A stretch of DNA of 64,000 nt from the NCBI RefSeq assembly GCF_030730865.1, contig NZ_JAVALZ010000001.1:1426001-1490000 (forward strand), given 5' to 3'. The stretch is from Uliginosibacterium sp. 31-16. GTDB taxonomy: Bacteria > Pseudomonadota > Gammaproteobacteria > Burkholderiales > Rhodocyclaceae. Under the pieces are notes generated by a model. It was not told the origin of the DNA and did no database searches. It worked only from the letters and a program-made list of their open reading frames with translations. The position numbers were made by a program, and so were the translations under genes. This document shows positions 44,231 to 51,849 of this stretch, in pieces (the stretch's first letter is position 1; every line of letters starts with the position of its first letter).

Positions 44231-45148
44231 TCAGGCGTGCAGGTGAGCAGGCCCGGCCGGACGGGTGGACAGGAAAATCCCGCTGATGATCAGGGCCATG
44301 CCAGCCAGGTGGTAGGGCAGAATCGATTCGCCAAGGAATACGGCCGACAGCAGCGGTGTGGCCACCGGCATCAGGTGGATGAACAGCCCGGCCGGCGCGG
44401 CACCAACCTGCGCCACCGCGCGGTTCCAGAACACGTAGCCAAGGAACGCTGGCAGGGTGCCGGTATAGACGATGCTCGCCAGTGCCGCCGGGGTGGCGTG
44501 GATGACACGGCCGGCGGCCAGCTCCCACAGATAAAAAGGCGTCAGCCCCGCCAGGCCGATGGCGGTCAGCAGGGCCAGCAGCAGCATGGGAGGCAGCCCG
44601 GCCGGCCGGCGTCCGAGCAGCAGGGTATAGCCCGCCCACACGAACACCGAGAGCATGATCCACAGGTCACCGGGATTGAAGCTGAGGCTGGCCAGACGAG
44701 CCAGCTCACCATGCGCCACGATGACCGTCACCCCGGCCAGCGAGACGCTCACGCCCAATGCCTCCAGCGCGCGCAAACGCTTGCCGAGAAAGGCGCAGCC
44801 CAGCCCGATGATGACGATGGGGATGAAGGAATTGAGCAGCACGCCGTTGGTGGCGGTGGTGTACTGCAGGCCGAAATAGGCCAGGGTGTTGTACCCGGTG
44901 ATGCCCAGCAGCGCCAGGGCCCCGAGGATGCGCCAGTGTGCCCGCAGCGCCGGCCAGGCCAGCTTGCGATGCGGCCAGGCAAAAGGCAGGGTGCAGGCCA
45001 GCGCCAGCGTCCAGCGCCAGAAAGCCAGTGCCACCGGCGGCACATCACCGCGTGCGCCGCGTCCCACCACCCAGTTGCCGGACCAGAACAGGGCGGTCAG
45101 GACCAGTAGCAGCCAGGGGTTGTCGAAGCGCCGGAAAAAGGAAGGCAT
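44231..45148 (-). CDS. DMT superfamily (EamA) transporter
   Basis: A 305-residue membrane protein with ten helices in two EamA repeats. The first repeat starts LVLTALFWSGNWVVGRGA, and the second contains LWIMLSVFVWAGYTLLLGR and VPVATPLLSAVFLGE-type sequence (LMPVATPLLSAVFLGESIL). These are drug/metabolite exporters. The upstream palindrome at 45162-45184 lies 14 bases before its ATG, so it may be co-regulated with the arabinanase gene. Confidence 0.88.
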   Translation of the reverse strand: MPSFFRRFDNPWLLLVLTALFWSGNWVVGRGARGDVPPVALAFWRWTLALACTLPFAWPHRKLAWPALRAHWRILGALALLGITGYNTLAYFGLQYTTATNGVLLNSFIPIVIIGLGCAFLGKRLRALEALGVSVSLAGVTVIVAHGELARLASLSFNPGDLWIMLSVFVWAGYTLLLGRRPAGLPPMLLLALLTAIGLAGLTPFYLWELAAGRVIHATPAALASIVYTGTLPAFLGYVFWNRAVAQVGAAPAGLFIHLMPVATPLLSAVFLGESILPYHLAGMALIISGIFLSTRPAGPAHLHA

Positions 45149-45161
45149 ACAGGGACGGGGT

Positions 45162-45184
45162 GTTGTAAGAAAAATACCTACATT
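45162..45184 (-). promoter_or_regulatory. Second copy of the pectin-gene operator
   Basis: Read on the minus strand this site matches the lyase site at 10488-10510 at 17 of 23 positions, with the full core TGTAGG-N2-TT-N-TTCTTACAA. It lies between divergent genes, 146 bases before the arabinanase ATG and 14 bases before the DMT transporter ATG. The dyad arms are TTGTAAGA and ACCTACA. Confidence 0.7.
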
Positions 45185-45195
45185 TGTTCGAGCGA

Positions 45196-45219
45196 TTTTC
45201 TTTCTTCATTGAAAGAAAA
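45196..45219. promoter_or_regulatory. Inverted repeat upstream of arabinanase
   Basis: Perfect 9-bp arms TTTTCTTTC (45196-45204) and GAAAGAAAA (45211-45219) around TTCATT. It lies 111 bases before the arabinanase start, next to the shared operator. It could be a second regulator site; it is too far from either gene's 3' end to be a terminator. Confidence 0.5.
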
Positions 45220-45330
45220 AACAGCAATTCTGGTCATCGGAGCAGGGTATTGCTGTGCTAGCGTGCGCAGGCTGGGCAGAAAAATGAGTCCGAAAACGGA
45301 CCATACCATTCAATCAAGGAGACAGAAATC

Positions 45331-46272
45331 ATGCAATCCATCTTTCGCAAGGCGCTGCTCGCGGCCGCGCTCGCCGGTACCACACTGAGCGCAGCCGCCG
45401 AGCATTGGGCCCTGAGTGGCGACCTCGGTGTTCACGATCCGGCCATCATCAAGGAAGGCAATACCTGGTGGACCTTCTCCACCGGCGAGGGCATCCAGGT
45501 CCTTTATTCCGGTGACGGCAAGGCGTGGAGCCGTGGTGTGAAGGTCATCGGCTCGCGCCCCTCGTGGTGGAGCACCTACGTGCCGAAACACTCCGGCCTC
45601 GATGTCTGGGCGCCGGACGTGGTCAATTACAACGGCAAGGTCTGGCTGTACTACTCGATCTCGACTTTCGGCTCCAACACTTCGGCGATCGGCCTGGCCT
45701 CGGCCACCAGCATTGCCAAGGGTGACTGGTCCGACAAGGGCAAGGTCATCAGCACCAAGGCCGGCAGCAACGATTACAACGCGATTGATCCGAACTTCAC
45801 CCTGGACGCCAGCGGTCAGCCTTATCTGGTGTTCGGCTCCTGGTTCTCCGGCATCAAGATCGTCAAGCTCGACAAGAGCACGATGAAGCCGACCGGCTCG
45901 GTGTCGACCATCGCCAAGCGCAGCGGCGGCATCGAAGGTCCGGCCATCGTTTATCGCGACGGCTATTACTACCTCTTCGTGTCGATCGACAAGTGTTGCT
46001 CGGGCACGTCCAGCACCTACAAGGTGGCCTATGGCCGCGCGACCAAGATCACCGGTCCGTATGTCGACAAGAACGGCAACAAGATGACCGACGGCTATTC
46101 GAGCGTGCTGGATGCTGGCAATTCGCGCTGGGTCGGCCCCGGCGGTCAGGACATCTATCGCGAAAACGGCTACAGCATCATTGCCCGCCATGCCTACGAC
46201 GCGACCGCCAATGGCGCGCCCAAGCTGCTGATCAGCGACCTGAAGTTCTCCGGTGGCTGGCCGACATACTGA
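45331..46272 (+). CDS. Endo-alpha-1,5-L-arabinanase, family GH43
   Basis: A 313-residue secreted enzyme. The signal peptide ends near SAAA (residue 23). The five-bladed propeller carries the GH43 catalytic triad: D36 in GVHDPAII, D153 in AIDPNF, and E202 in IEGPAIV. LDVWAPDVVNYNGKVWLYYS is typical of arabinanases of the Arb43A type, and the C-terminal GGQDIYRENGYSIIARHAYD supports this. It would cut arabinan side chains of pectin. AAGGAGACAG precedes the ATG. A terminator follows. Confidence 0.93.
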   Translation: MQSIFRKALLAAALAGTTLSAAAEHWALSGDLGVHDPAIIKEGNTWWTFSTGEGIQVLYSGDGKAWSRGVKVIGSRPSWWSTYVPKHSGLDVWAPDVVNYNGKVWLYYSISTFGSNTSAIGLASATSIAKGDWSDKGKVISTKAGSNDYNAIDPNFTLDASGQPYLVFGSWFSGIKIVKLDKSTMKPTGSVSTIAKRSGGIEGPAIVYRDGYYYLFVSIDKCCSGTSSTYKVAYGRATKITGPYVDKNGNKMTDGYSSVLDAGNSRWVGPGGQDIYRENGYSIIARHAYDATANGAPKLLISDLKFSGGWPTY

Positions 46273-46289
46273 TTGCTCCTGCCCTGGAA

Positions 46290-46326
46290 AAAACGCCGCG
46301 TCAGCTCATGCCCGACGCGGCGTTTT
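46290..46326 (+). terminator. Intrinsic terminator of the arabinanase gene
   Basis: The stem AAAACGCCGCGTC (46290-46302) pairs with GACGCGGCGTTTT (46314-46326), followed by CATTTC. It lies 18 bases after the stop. Confidence 0.9.
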
Positions 46327-46340
46327 CATTTCTGTACCTT

Positions 46341-46460
46341 TTGTAGATCCGCTTCTGGCAAGGCTCTGTGCGTATGCAGTCTGGCGATGTCCGGCTGTAT
46401 TGGCTCTTGCGGCAGGCTGGCTGGAGATGACCGTCCGGTGCGGCTCTTCAGGTCGGTGCG
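46341..46460. repeat. Three tandem 40-nt units of the CTGAAGA/TCTTCAG repeat family
   Basis: Units begin exactly at 46341 (TTGTAGATCCGC), 46381 (CTGGCGATGTCC) and 46421 (CTGGAGATGACC). They share GGCTCT near position 23-28, and their 9-base tails are GTATGCAGT, GCAGGCTGG and GTCGGTGCG. The last unit covers the stop codon of the FHA-EAL gene, which ends in the TGA of CTGAAGA on the minus strand. Confidence 0.75.
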
Positions 46461-47563
46461 AATAGCTTGTCTGCGGGAATCGGCTTGCCGGTGAGGAAGC
46501 CCTGAATCAGCTGGAAGCCCATCTCGCGGCAGATTTCGGCTTCGGCCTCCATCTCGATGCCTTCCGCCAGCGGCACCGAACCCAGATCCAGCACCAGCTT
46601 GACCAGATCCCGCACGACGCGACGCTTGCGCTCGCTGGCCAGATGGATGTCGTGCAGCAGCCCCATGTCGAATTTCACGAAATGCGCAGGCGCCTCGCCG
46701 AGTTCGTTCAGGCGGGCCTGGCCGGCGCCGAAGTCGTCATAGGCGAAGCGCACCCCGATGTCGCGGAAGCGCGCGGCCAGCTCCTTGAGCCGATCGGGTT
46801 CGGTCACTGCCGTTTCGTGGATCTCGATCACCAGATCCAGATCCGGCATGTCGCGGCGCAGGCTGACGACGGATTTGAAGAATTCCTCGCTGAAGGTTTC
46901 CTTCGGATGGGTATTGGCAAACAGCGGATAGCCCCTGAGGTGGGGGGCGAGGGCGGCGATGCCGAATTTGCGGAAAGCCACCGACAGTTCGACTTCGCGA
47001 TCCAGAGCGCTGGCCAGCTCGAACAGGCGGATCGGGGAAACCGGCAGCAGCGGATGATTGGCTCGGCCGAGCAACTCGTAAGCGTAGATCTTGCCGGTGT
47101 GCGCTTCGACAATCGGCTGGGCTGCGCCGGACATGCCGTGACCATCCAGCAGTGCGAGGAACTCCGCCTCATTCGGGACGAACAGTTCCGAGAGCGCCAT
47201 GCCATTGGGCACCAGCATGGTGTGCATGTCGCTGGCGGAGAGGATGCGGGTCTGATCCGAGACGCGGATGCGCAAACGGAATTCGGCCGTGCCGAAATGC
47301 ACGATGTCGTTTTCGTCGAGCAGGCACGAGCCTTCGATGCGCCGCCGGTTCACGAAGCTGCCATTGGTGCTGTTCATGTCGGTCAGGCGGATGCGGCCCG
47401 AGATGTCCGGCGTGAGGAGCGCGTGATGGCGCGAGAGGCCGAGCGTTGCCACCACCAGATCATTTTCCGGGTCGCGGCCGACACGGAAAGGCAGGTGGGT
47501 GATGTTGTAGGTGACGTGCGAGCCATCTGCTGCGATGGACTCCAGGAACCACTGCCTTTCCAC
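46448..47563 (-). CDS. FHA domain-EAL domain protein (c-di-GMP phosphodiesterase-like)
   Basis: A 371-residue protein. The N-terminal FHA domain (about 20-98) has FRVGRDPENDLVV, SRHHALL and NSTNGSFVN, which read phosphothreonine. The EAL domain (about 130-371) has AYELLGR (degenerate EALxR), FANTHP, IEIHETA, YDDFGAG, VKFD, EGIE and IQGFLTGKP. The metal and catalytic residues appear kept, so phosphodiesterase activity is plausible, though EAL itself is YELL. No membrane segment is present. The gene's stop lies inside the 40-nt repeat array. Confidence 0.88.
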   Translation of the reverse strand: MERQWFLESIAADGSHVTYNITHLPFRVGRDPENDLVVATLGLSRHHALLTPDISGRIRLTDMNSTNGSFVNRRRIEGSCLLDENDIVHFGTAEFRLRIRVSDQTRILSASDMHTMLVPNGMALSELFVPNEAEFLALLDGHGMSGAAQPIVEAHTGKIYAYELLGRANHPLLPVSPIRLFELASALDREVELSVAFRKFGIAALAPHLRGYPLFANTHPKETFSEEFFKSVVSLRRDMPDLDLVIEIHETAVTEPDRLKELAARFRDIGVRFAYDDFGAGQARLNELGEAPAHFVKFDMGLLHDIHLASERKRRVVRDLVKLVLDLGSVPLAEGIEMEAEAEICREMGFQLIQGFLTGKPIPADKLFAPT

Positions 47564-47640
47564 GCTGCGCTCCGGGTTAGGGGATGAAGGGACGGTGTTC
47601 TTGATTGCTCACAGGCAAGTATCGGCCAGTCCGGTCCGAA

Positions 47641-47679
47641 CTTGCAGACCCGTAAGGGTAGTGCCACACAGTCTGCAAG
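47641..47679 (-). terminator. Hairpin after the MATE transporter gene
   Basis: Arms CTTGCAGAC (47641-47649) and GTCTGCAAG (47671-47679) sit directly beyond the MATE stop, with a smaller inner stem (ACCC/GGGT). No clear T-run follows, so termination is tentative. Confidence 0.5.
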
Positions 47680-47680
47680 G

Positions 47681-49039
47681 CTAGCTTACCAGACGCCGGC
47701 CTTTCCAGCGTCCTCCGGAGAGCCGCGCCAGGTAAAGGCCGCTGCGCACCAGCCAGTCGGTGAACATGCCCAGCCACACGCCGGTCACGCCCCAGCCGAA
47801 CGTTACTCCGAACAGCCATGCCAGACCGAGACGGAACAGACACAATCCGACGAGCGTAGTCAGCATCGCGTAGCGCGCGTCCCCCGCTCCCTTGAGTCCG
47901 TTGGGCAGCACGAAGGTGCTGGGGAAGGCGATCAGGAACAGACAGTTCAGCCGCACCAGCGTCGCGCCCAGACTGATCACCTCGGCATCCTGCGAATACA
48001 GGCCGACGATCCACTCCGCCAGCGGCGCACACACGATGGCAATGCCCAGCATCGCGACGCTGGCCAGCTTGAGCACGTACCACATGTCACGCTCCGCGCC
48101 GGTTTCGTCGCCACGTCCGATGGCTTGCCCGACCAGGGTGGTGAGAGCCACCGCCAGCGCGTTGCCGGGGATGTTGAGCAGCATGGAGATCGAGAAGCCG
48201 ATGAAATTCGCCGCAATCGCCACGGTGCCCATGCCGACCACCATGATCTGCACCAGCAGCTTGCCGCCGTTGAACACCAGCGACTCCACGCTCGACGGAA
48301 TGCCGATGGCAAACACGGCGCGCAACAGCGACAGATCAAAGCGGAAACCGGCCAGGCGCAGCGGCAGCAGATGGTGGTGGCGCTGCAGCATGGCAAACAG
48401 ATAGAGCGCACCGCCCAGCCGTGCCAGGCTGATGGCCACCGCGGCGCCGGCCACGCCGTGGCCGGCAACATCCAGCACGAACCATTCGGTGCGCAGGTGC
48501 ATGCCATAGATCAGCACGTAGCTGAAGAGCACGTTGAGCACATTCATCAGCGTATTGGCCTGCATCGCCAGCCGCGTCTCTCCTGCGCCCCGCAATGCCC
48601 CGCTGGCGATCAGGGTCAATGCTGTGAGCGGATATGTCAGCGCGGTGATCAGCAGATATTCGTGCATGTAGCCCTGCACCGTGGCGCCGGGGGAGCCGTA
48701 CAGCCAGGCCAGTAGCGGCTCGCGCAACAGCGCGCCGAGCGCCCCCAGCAGCACGGCGAGCAGGCCGCAGACCACCAGCGCCTGACTGGCGGCGGCTCCG
48801 GCGCGGGCCCGCTCGCCGCGGCCGATGCACTGCGCCACCACCACGGTGGCGCCGATGGCCAGCGCCGAGAACAGCGAAGAGACGATCAGGTTGATCGAGT
48901 CCACCATGCCGATGGCGGACACCGCATCGCGCCCGATGCGCGCGGCCATGATGGTATTCACCGTGCCGAGCAGGTTCACGAACAGCTGCTCGAAGAATAC
49001 CGGGGTGGTCAGGGCGAGGACGTCGCGGCGGATGCGCAT
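47681..49039 (-). CDS. MATE family efflux transporter
   Basis: A 452-residue protein with twelve predicted helices in two bundles. It starts RRDVLALTTPVFFEQLFVNL. Typical MATE segments include SALAIGATVVVAQCIGRGE in the first half and NIPGNALAVALTTLVGQAIG in the second. It exports cationic drugs or metabolites by Na+ or H+ antiport. It is divergent from exonuclease I. A much longer open frame continues antisense through that gene but is a shadow. Confidence 0.9.
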   Translation of the reverse strand: MRIRRDVLALTTPVFFEQLFVNLLGTVNTIMAARIGRDAVSAIGMVDSINLIVSSLFSALAIGATVVVAQCIGRGERARAGAAASQALVVCGLLAVLLGALGALLREPLLAWLYGSPGATVQGYMHEYLLITALTYPLTALTLIASGALRGAGETRLAMQANTLMNVLNVLFSYVLIYGMHLRTEWFVLDVAGHGVAGAAVAISLARLGGALYLFAMLQRHHHLLPLRLAGFRFDLSLLRAVFAIGIPSSVESLVFNGGKLLVQIMVVGMGTVAIAANFIGFSISMLLNIPGNALAVALTTLVGQAIGRGDETGAERDMWYVLKLASVAMLGIAIVCAPLAEWIVGLYSQDAEVISLGATLVRLNCLFLIAFPSTFVLPNGLKGAGDARYAMLTTLVGLCLFRLGLAWLFGVTFGWGVTGVWLGMFTDWLVRSGLYLARLSGGRWKGRRLVS

Positions 49040-49174
49040 TGGGGCGTGGCGGGTGAAGCGTGGCAAGTGACAGGTACGGCGGCAGGCCCCAAACGTATCA
49101 CGGATCACTTGTCCCCTGTCACGCGCTGCCCTTCCCGTAGAATGCCGGCATTCCCCATCGCCCGGCGCAGCGCC

Positions 49175-50605
49175 ATGCCCAACACCTTTTACTGGCACGA
49201 CTACGAAACCTTCGGCATCTCGACGCGGCGCGACCGTCCGGCCCAGTTCGCCGGCATCCGCACCGATGCGGAGCTGAACGAGATCGGCAAGCCGCTGATG
49301 ATCTACTGCCAGCCGGCGCCGGATTATCTGCCGGACCCGGAATCCTGCCTGCTCACCGGCATCCTGCCGCAGACCTGTGTGGCCCAGGGCCTGCCCGAGC
49401 ATCAATTCGCCGCTGCGATCGAGCGTGAGCTGGGCGAGCCCGGCACCGTGGGTCTGGGCTACAACACCATCCGCTTCGATGACGAAGTCACGCGCTTCAT
49501 GTTCTGGCGCAACCTGATTGATCCGTATGCGCGCGAGTGGCAGAACGACTGCGGCCGCTGGGACCTGCTCGACGTGGTGCGCACCACCTGGGCGCTGCGG
49601 CCCGAAGGCATCGAATGGCCGAAGCACGAGGACGGGCGCCCGTCCTTCAAGCTCGAACACCTGACCAAGGCCAACGGCCTGACCCACGAGGCGGCGCACG
49701 ACGCGCTGTCCGACGTGCATGCCACCATCGCGCTGGCCCGCCTGATCAAATCGAAGCAGCCAAGGCTGTGGGATTTCTGTCTGGCCCTGCGCAAGAAGGA
49801 TGCGGTGCTCAAGGAAATCGACCTGATCAACCCCAAGCCGCTGCTGCACATCTCCGGCATGTTCGGCCCGGAGCGCGGTTGCATGGCGATTGTCTGGCCG
49901 CTGGCGCAGCACCCGACGAACAAGAACGAAATCATCGTGTGGGATCTGGCTTTCGATCCGGCCGAGCTCGCCGGCCTGTCGGCCGAGGAAATCCGCACGC
50001 GGATGTTCACCAAGGCGGCCGATCTGCCCGAAGGCGTCAGCCGTCTGCCGGTGAAGACCATCCACATCAACAAGTCGCCGATCGTGGTCAGCAATCTCAA
50101 GATCCTCAGCCCCGAGGTGATTGCGCGCTGGAATATCGACCTGCCGCAGGCCATGGCGCATGCCGACATTGCACGGGGCTTGCCGGCGCTGACGGGCAAG
50201 TGGGCCGCCGTGTTCAAGCGCCCGGCGGATGAAGCGGCGGCGGATGTTGATGAAGACCTCTACGGCGGTTTCGTCGGCAATACCGATCGGCGCACCCTGA
50301 ATCAGTTGCGCAGCCTCGCGCCGGAAGCGCTGGCGCGGGAGCACGTGAGTTTTCAGGATGCACGCCTCGAAGAAGTCCTCTTCCGCTATCGCGCGCGCAA
50401 TTTCCCGGCCAGTCTGACCGAGGCCGAGTTGGAGCGCTGGGAAGCCCACCGTGTGGCCTGCCTGCACGAAGGCGCCGGTGGTGCCCGCTCGCTGGCGGCT
50501 TTCTTCGAGCAGATCGACACGCTCTCCGAGACGGCCGACGAGCGCGGCGAGGCGATTCTCGGCGCGCTTTACGACTACGCAGAATCCATTGCGCCCCCAT
50601 TCTGA
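49175..50605 (+). CDS. sbcB: Exodeoxyribonuclease I
   Basis: A 476-residue DEDDh exonuclease. FYWHDYETFG carries D9 and E11, YNTIRFDDEVTRFMFWRN is the ExoI signature, and HDALSDVHATIALA holds the later acidic and histidine residues. An SH3-like and C-terminal helical domain follow. It degrades single-stranded DNA 3' to 5'. The stop codon TGA lies inside the first 40-nt repeat unit (CTGAAGACCCGC). The length equals the E. coli enzyme (475). Confidence 0.95.
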   Translation: MPNTFYWHDYETFGISTRRDRPAQFAGIRTDAELNEIGKPLMIYCQPAPDYLPDPESCLLTGILPQTCVAQGLPEHQFAAAIERELGEPGTVGLGYNTIRFDDEVTRFMFWRNLIDPYAREWQNDCGRWDLLDVVRTTWALRPEGIEWPKHEDGRPSFKLEHLTKANGLTHEAAHDALSDVHATIALARLIKSKQPRLWDFCLALRKKDAVLKEIDLINPKPLLHISGMFGPERGCMAIVWPLAQHPTNKNEIIVWDLAFDPAELAGLSAEEIRTRMFTKAADLPEGVSRLPVKTIHINKSPIVVSNLKILSPEVIARWNIDLPQAMAHADIARGLPALTGKWAAVFKRPADEAAADVDEDLYGGFVGNTDRRTLNQLRSLAPEALAREHVSFQDARLEEVLFRYRARNFPASLTEAELERWEAHRVACLHEGAGGARSLAAFFEQIDTLSETADERGEAILGALYDYAESIAPPF

Positions 50606-50721
50606 AGACCCGCATGTGGCGGTCTTCTCCGGTTTACCATGCTGAAGAGTCGCGCCCTGCCTTGCTGAGCGCGATGCCTGCCTGAAGAGGCTTGCCGGAA
50701 GCGGCTTTACAGGCAGAGGTT
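50602..50721. repeat. Three tandem 40-nt units of the CTGAAGA/TCTTCAG repeat family
   Basis: CTGAAGA occurs exactly at 50602, 50642 and 50682. The first unit folds as GAAGACCCGC and GCGGTCTTC around four bases. The third ends GCGGCTTTACAG. The first overlaps the sbcB stop and the third abuts the LysR stop at 50721, so the array spans the entire convergent gap. Confidence 0.85.
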
Positions 50722-51620
50722 TATGGCAGGTCTATGGCGTCGGCGCGCAGACGGGTGAGCAGGGCGCGCACGGCGGGCGAGCGCTCGAAGCGGCGGTGTA
50801 TCACCAGCAGGTCGGAGGTGGCCGTGCCATCCTGCAGGGGTCGATACACCACGCCGGGAATCTGCATGTAGGTGGCCGACGCCGGCAGCAGTGCCACGCC
50901 CAGTCCGGCCGCGACCAGCCCGACAACCGAGGCCATTTCATTCACGACCATGCTGCGCCGGGGAACAAAACGCGCGGCCGCGCACAGGCGGCTCACCGTA
51001 TCGGCCAGACCCGTGCCCGGCGGATCTTCGGGCTGCAGAAACGTGTCTTCACTCAATTCCGGCAGGGCGATCGCTGACGCGGCGCTCAGCGCGTGCGCCT
51101 GCGGCACGGCGACGACGATGGGCTGATGCGCCAGGACGAAAGACTCGTAACCCTCCGGGATGTCTGGCATGGGGCCGCGGGTGACCGTGAGGTCTACCGC
51201 CTGCGCGCGCAGGGCTTCGATGTGCACGGCCACCAGGCGCATGCGCATCTCGATCACGACTTCCGGATGGCTGCTGCGGAAGGCGGCGAGTGCGGCTACA
51301 AAAGCCGGCTCGGCCAGCGCGCTGCTGACATAGCCGACGACCACGTTGCCACTTTCTCCCCGGGCGGCCCGCTGCGCCGCGTTGGTAGCCAGCTCCGCGT
51401 GGCGCAGGGCCTCGCGCGCCTCGGCGAGAAAGGCTTCGCCGGCTTCGGTCAGGCTGATGCGGCGGTTGGCGCGCAGGAACAGCTGCACGCCGAGGCGATC
51501 CTCCAGCGCGCGGATGTGCTGGCTCAGCGCTGGCTGCGCCATGCCCAGCTGCGCCGCGGCACGGGCGACGTGCAATTCTTCGGCAACAGTCACGAAATAG
51601 CGGAAGTGGCGGAAATCCAT
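50721..51620 (-). CDS. LysR family transcriptional regulator
   Basis: A 299-residue regulator. The N-terminal winged HTH is FRYFVTVAEELHVARAAAQLG and MAQPALSQHIRALEDRLGVQLF, followed by a periplasmic-binding-like effector domain (VVVGYVSSALAEPAFVAAL). It is divergent from a DMT transporter gene, the usual layout for a regulator and its target. A-T-rich palindromes lie between the two. The effector is unknown. Confidence 0.92.
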   Translation of the reverse strand: MDFRHFRYFVTVAEELHVARAAAQLGMAQPALSQHIRALEDRLGVQLFLRANRRISLTEAGEAFLAEAREALRHAELATNAAQRAARGESGNVVVGYVSSALAEPAFVAALAAFRSSHPEVVIEMRMRLVAVHIEALRAQAVDLTVTRGPMPDIPEGYESFVLAHQPIVVAVPQAHALSAASAIALPELSEDTFLQPEDPPGTGLADTVSRLCAAARFVPRRSMVVNEMASVVGLVAAGLGVALLPASATYMQIPGVVYRPLQDGTATSDLLVIHRRFERSPAVRALLTRLRADAIDLP

Positions 51621-51628
51621 GGATTCAG

Positions 51629-51678
51629 ATTGATATGAATTTACTTATCAATATAGCAATACTAATGCAATTGATAAG
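51629..51678. promoter_or_regulatory. LysR-type operator region between regulator and transporter
   Basis: Inverted repeat ATTGATA (51629-51635) and TATCAAT (51646-51652), 10 bases apart, plus an additional half-site AATTGATAAG (51669-51678). It begins 9 bases before the LysR ATG, so it fits autoregulation with activation of the divergent transporter. Confidence 0.65.
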
Positions 51679-51849
51679 ATGGAACGCGCCAGCCACACTA
51701 TGTTTGAGCGTCGGGCCCACGCATCGTCCGGCACTCTGCGTTTGACTTTCCGTTGCCGGAGCGCGCGGCTCCCAGGCCGATCTGGCGACGGACATCCGAG
51801 GGTGGGAGTGTACCCAGCACTCCCATCCTGCTTTTTTTCCGGAATCCGC

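Noticed and set aside
47681-50467. A 928-codon open frame on the minus strand across exonuclease I
   Set aside because: Only its 3' part (47681-49039) encodes a MATE transporter. The rest is antisense to sbcB, which has complete catalytic motifs and normal length. Long antisense frames are expected at this GC content.
50602-50721. CRISPR array
   Set aside because: Units repeat every 40 bases, but the supposed repeat is degenerate, the intervening tails are only 9 bases and themselves conserved, and no cas gene is present.
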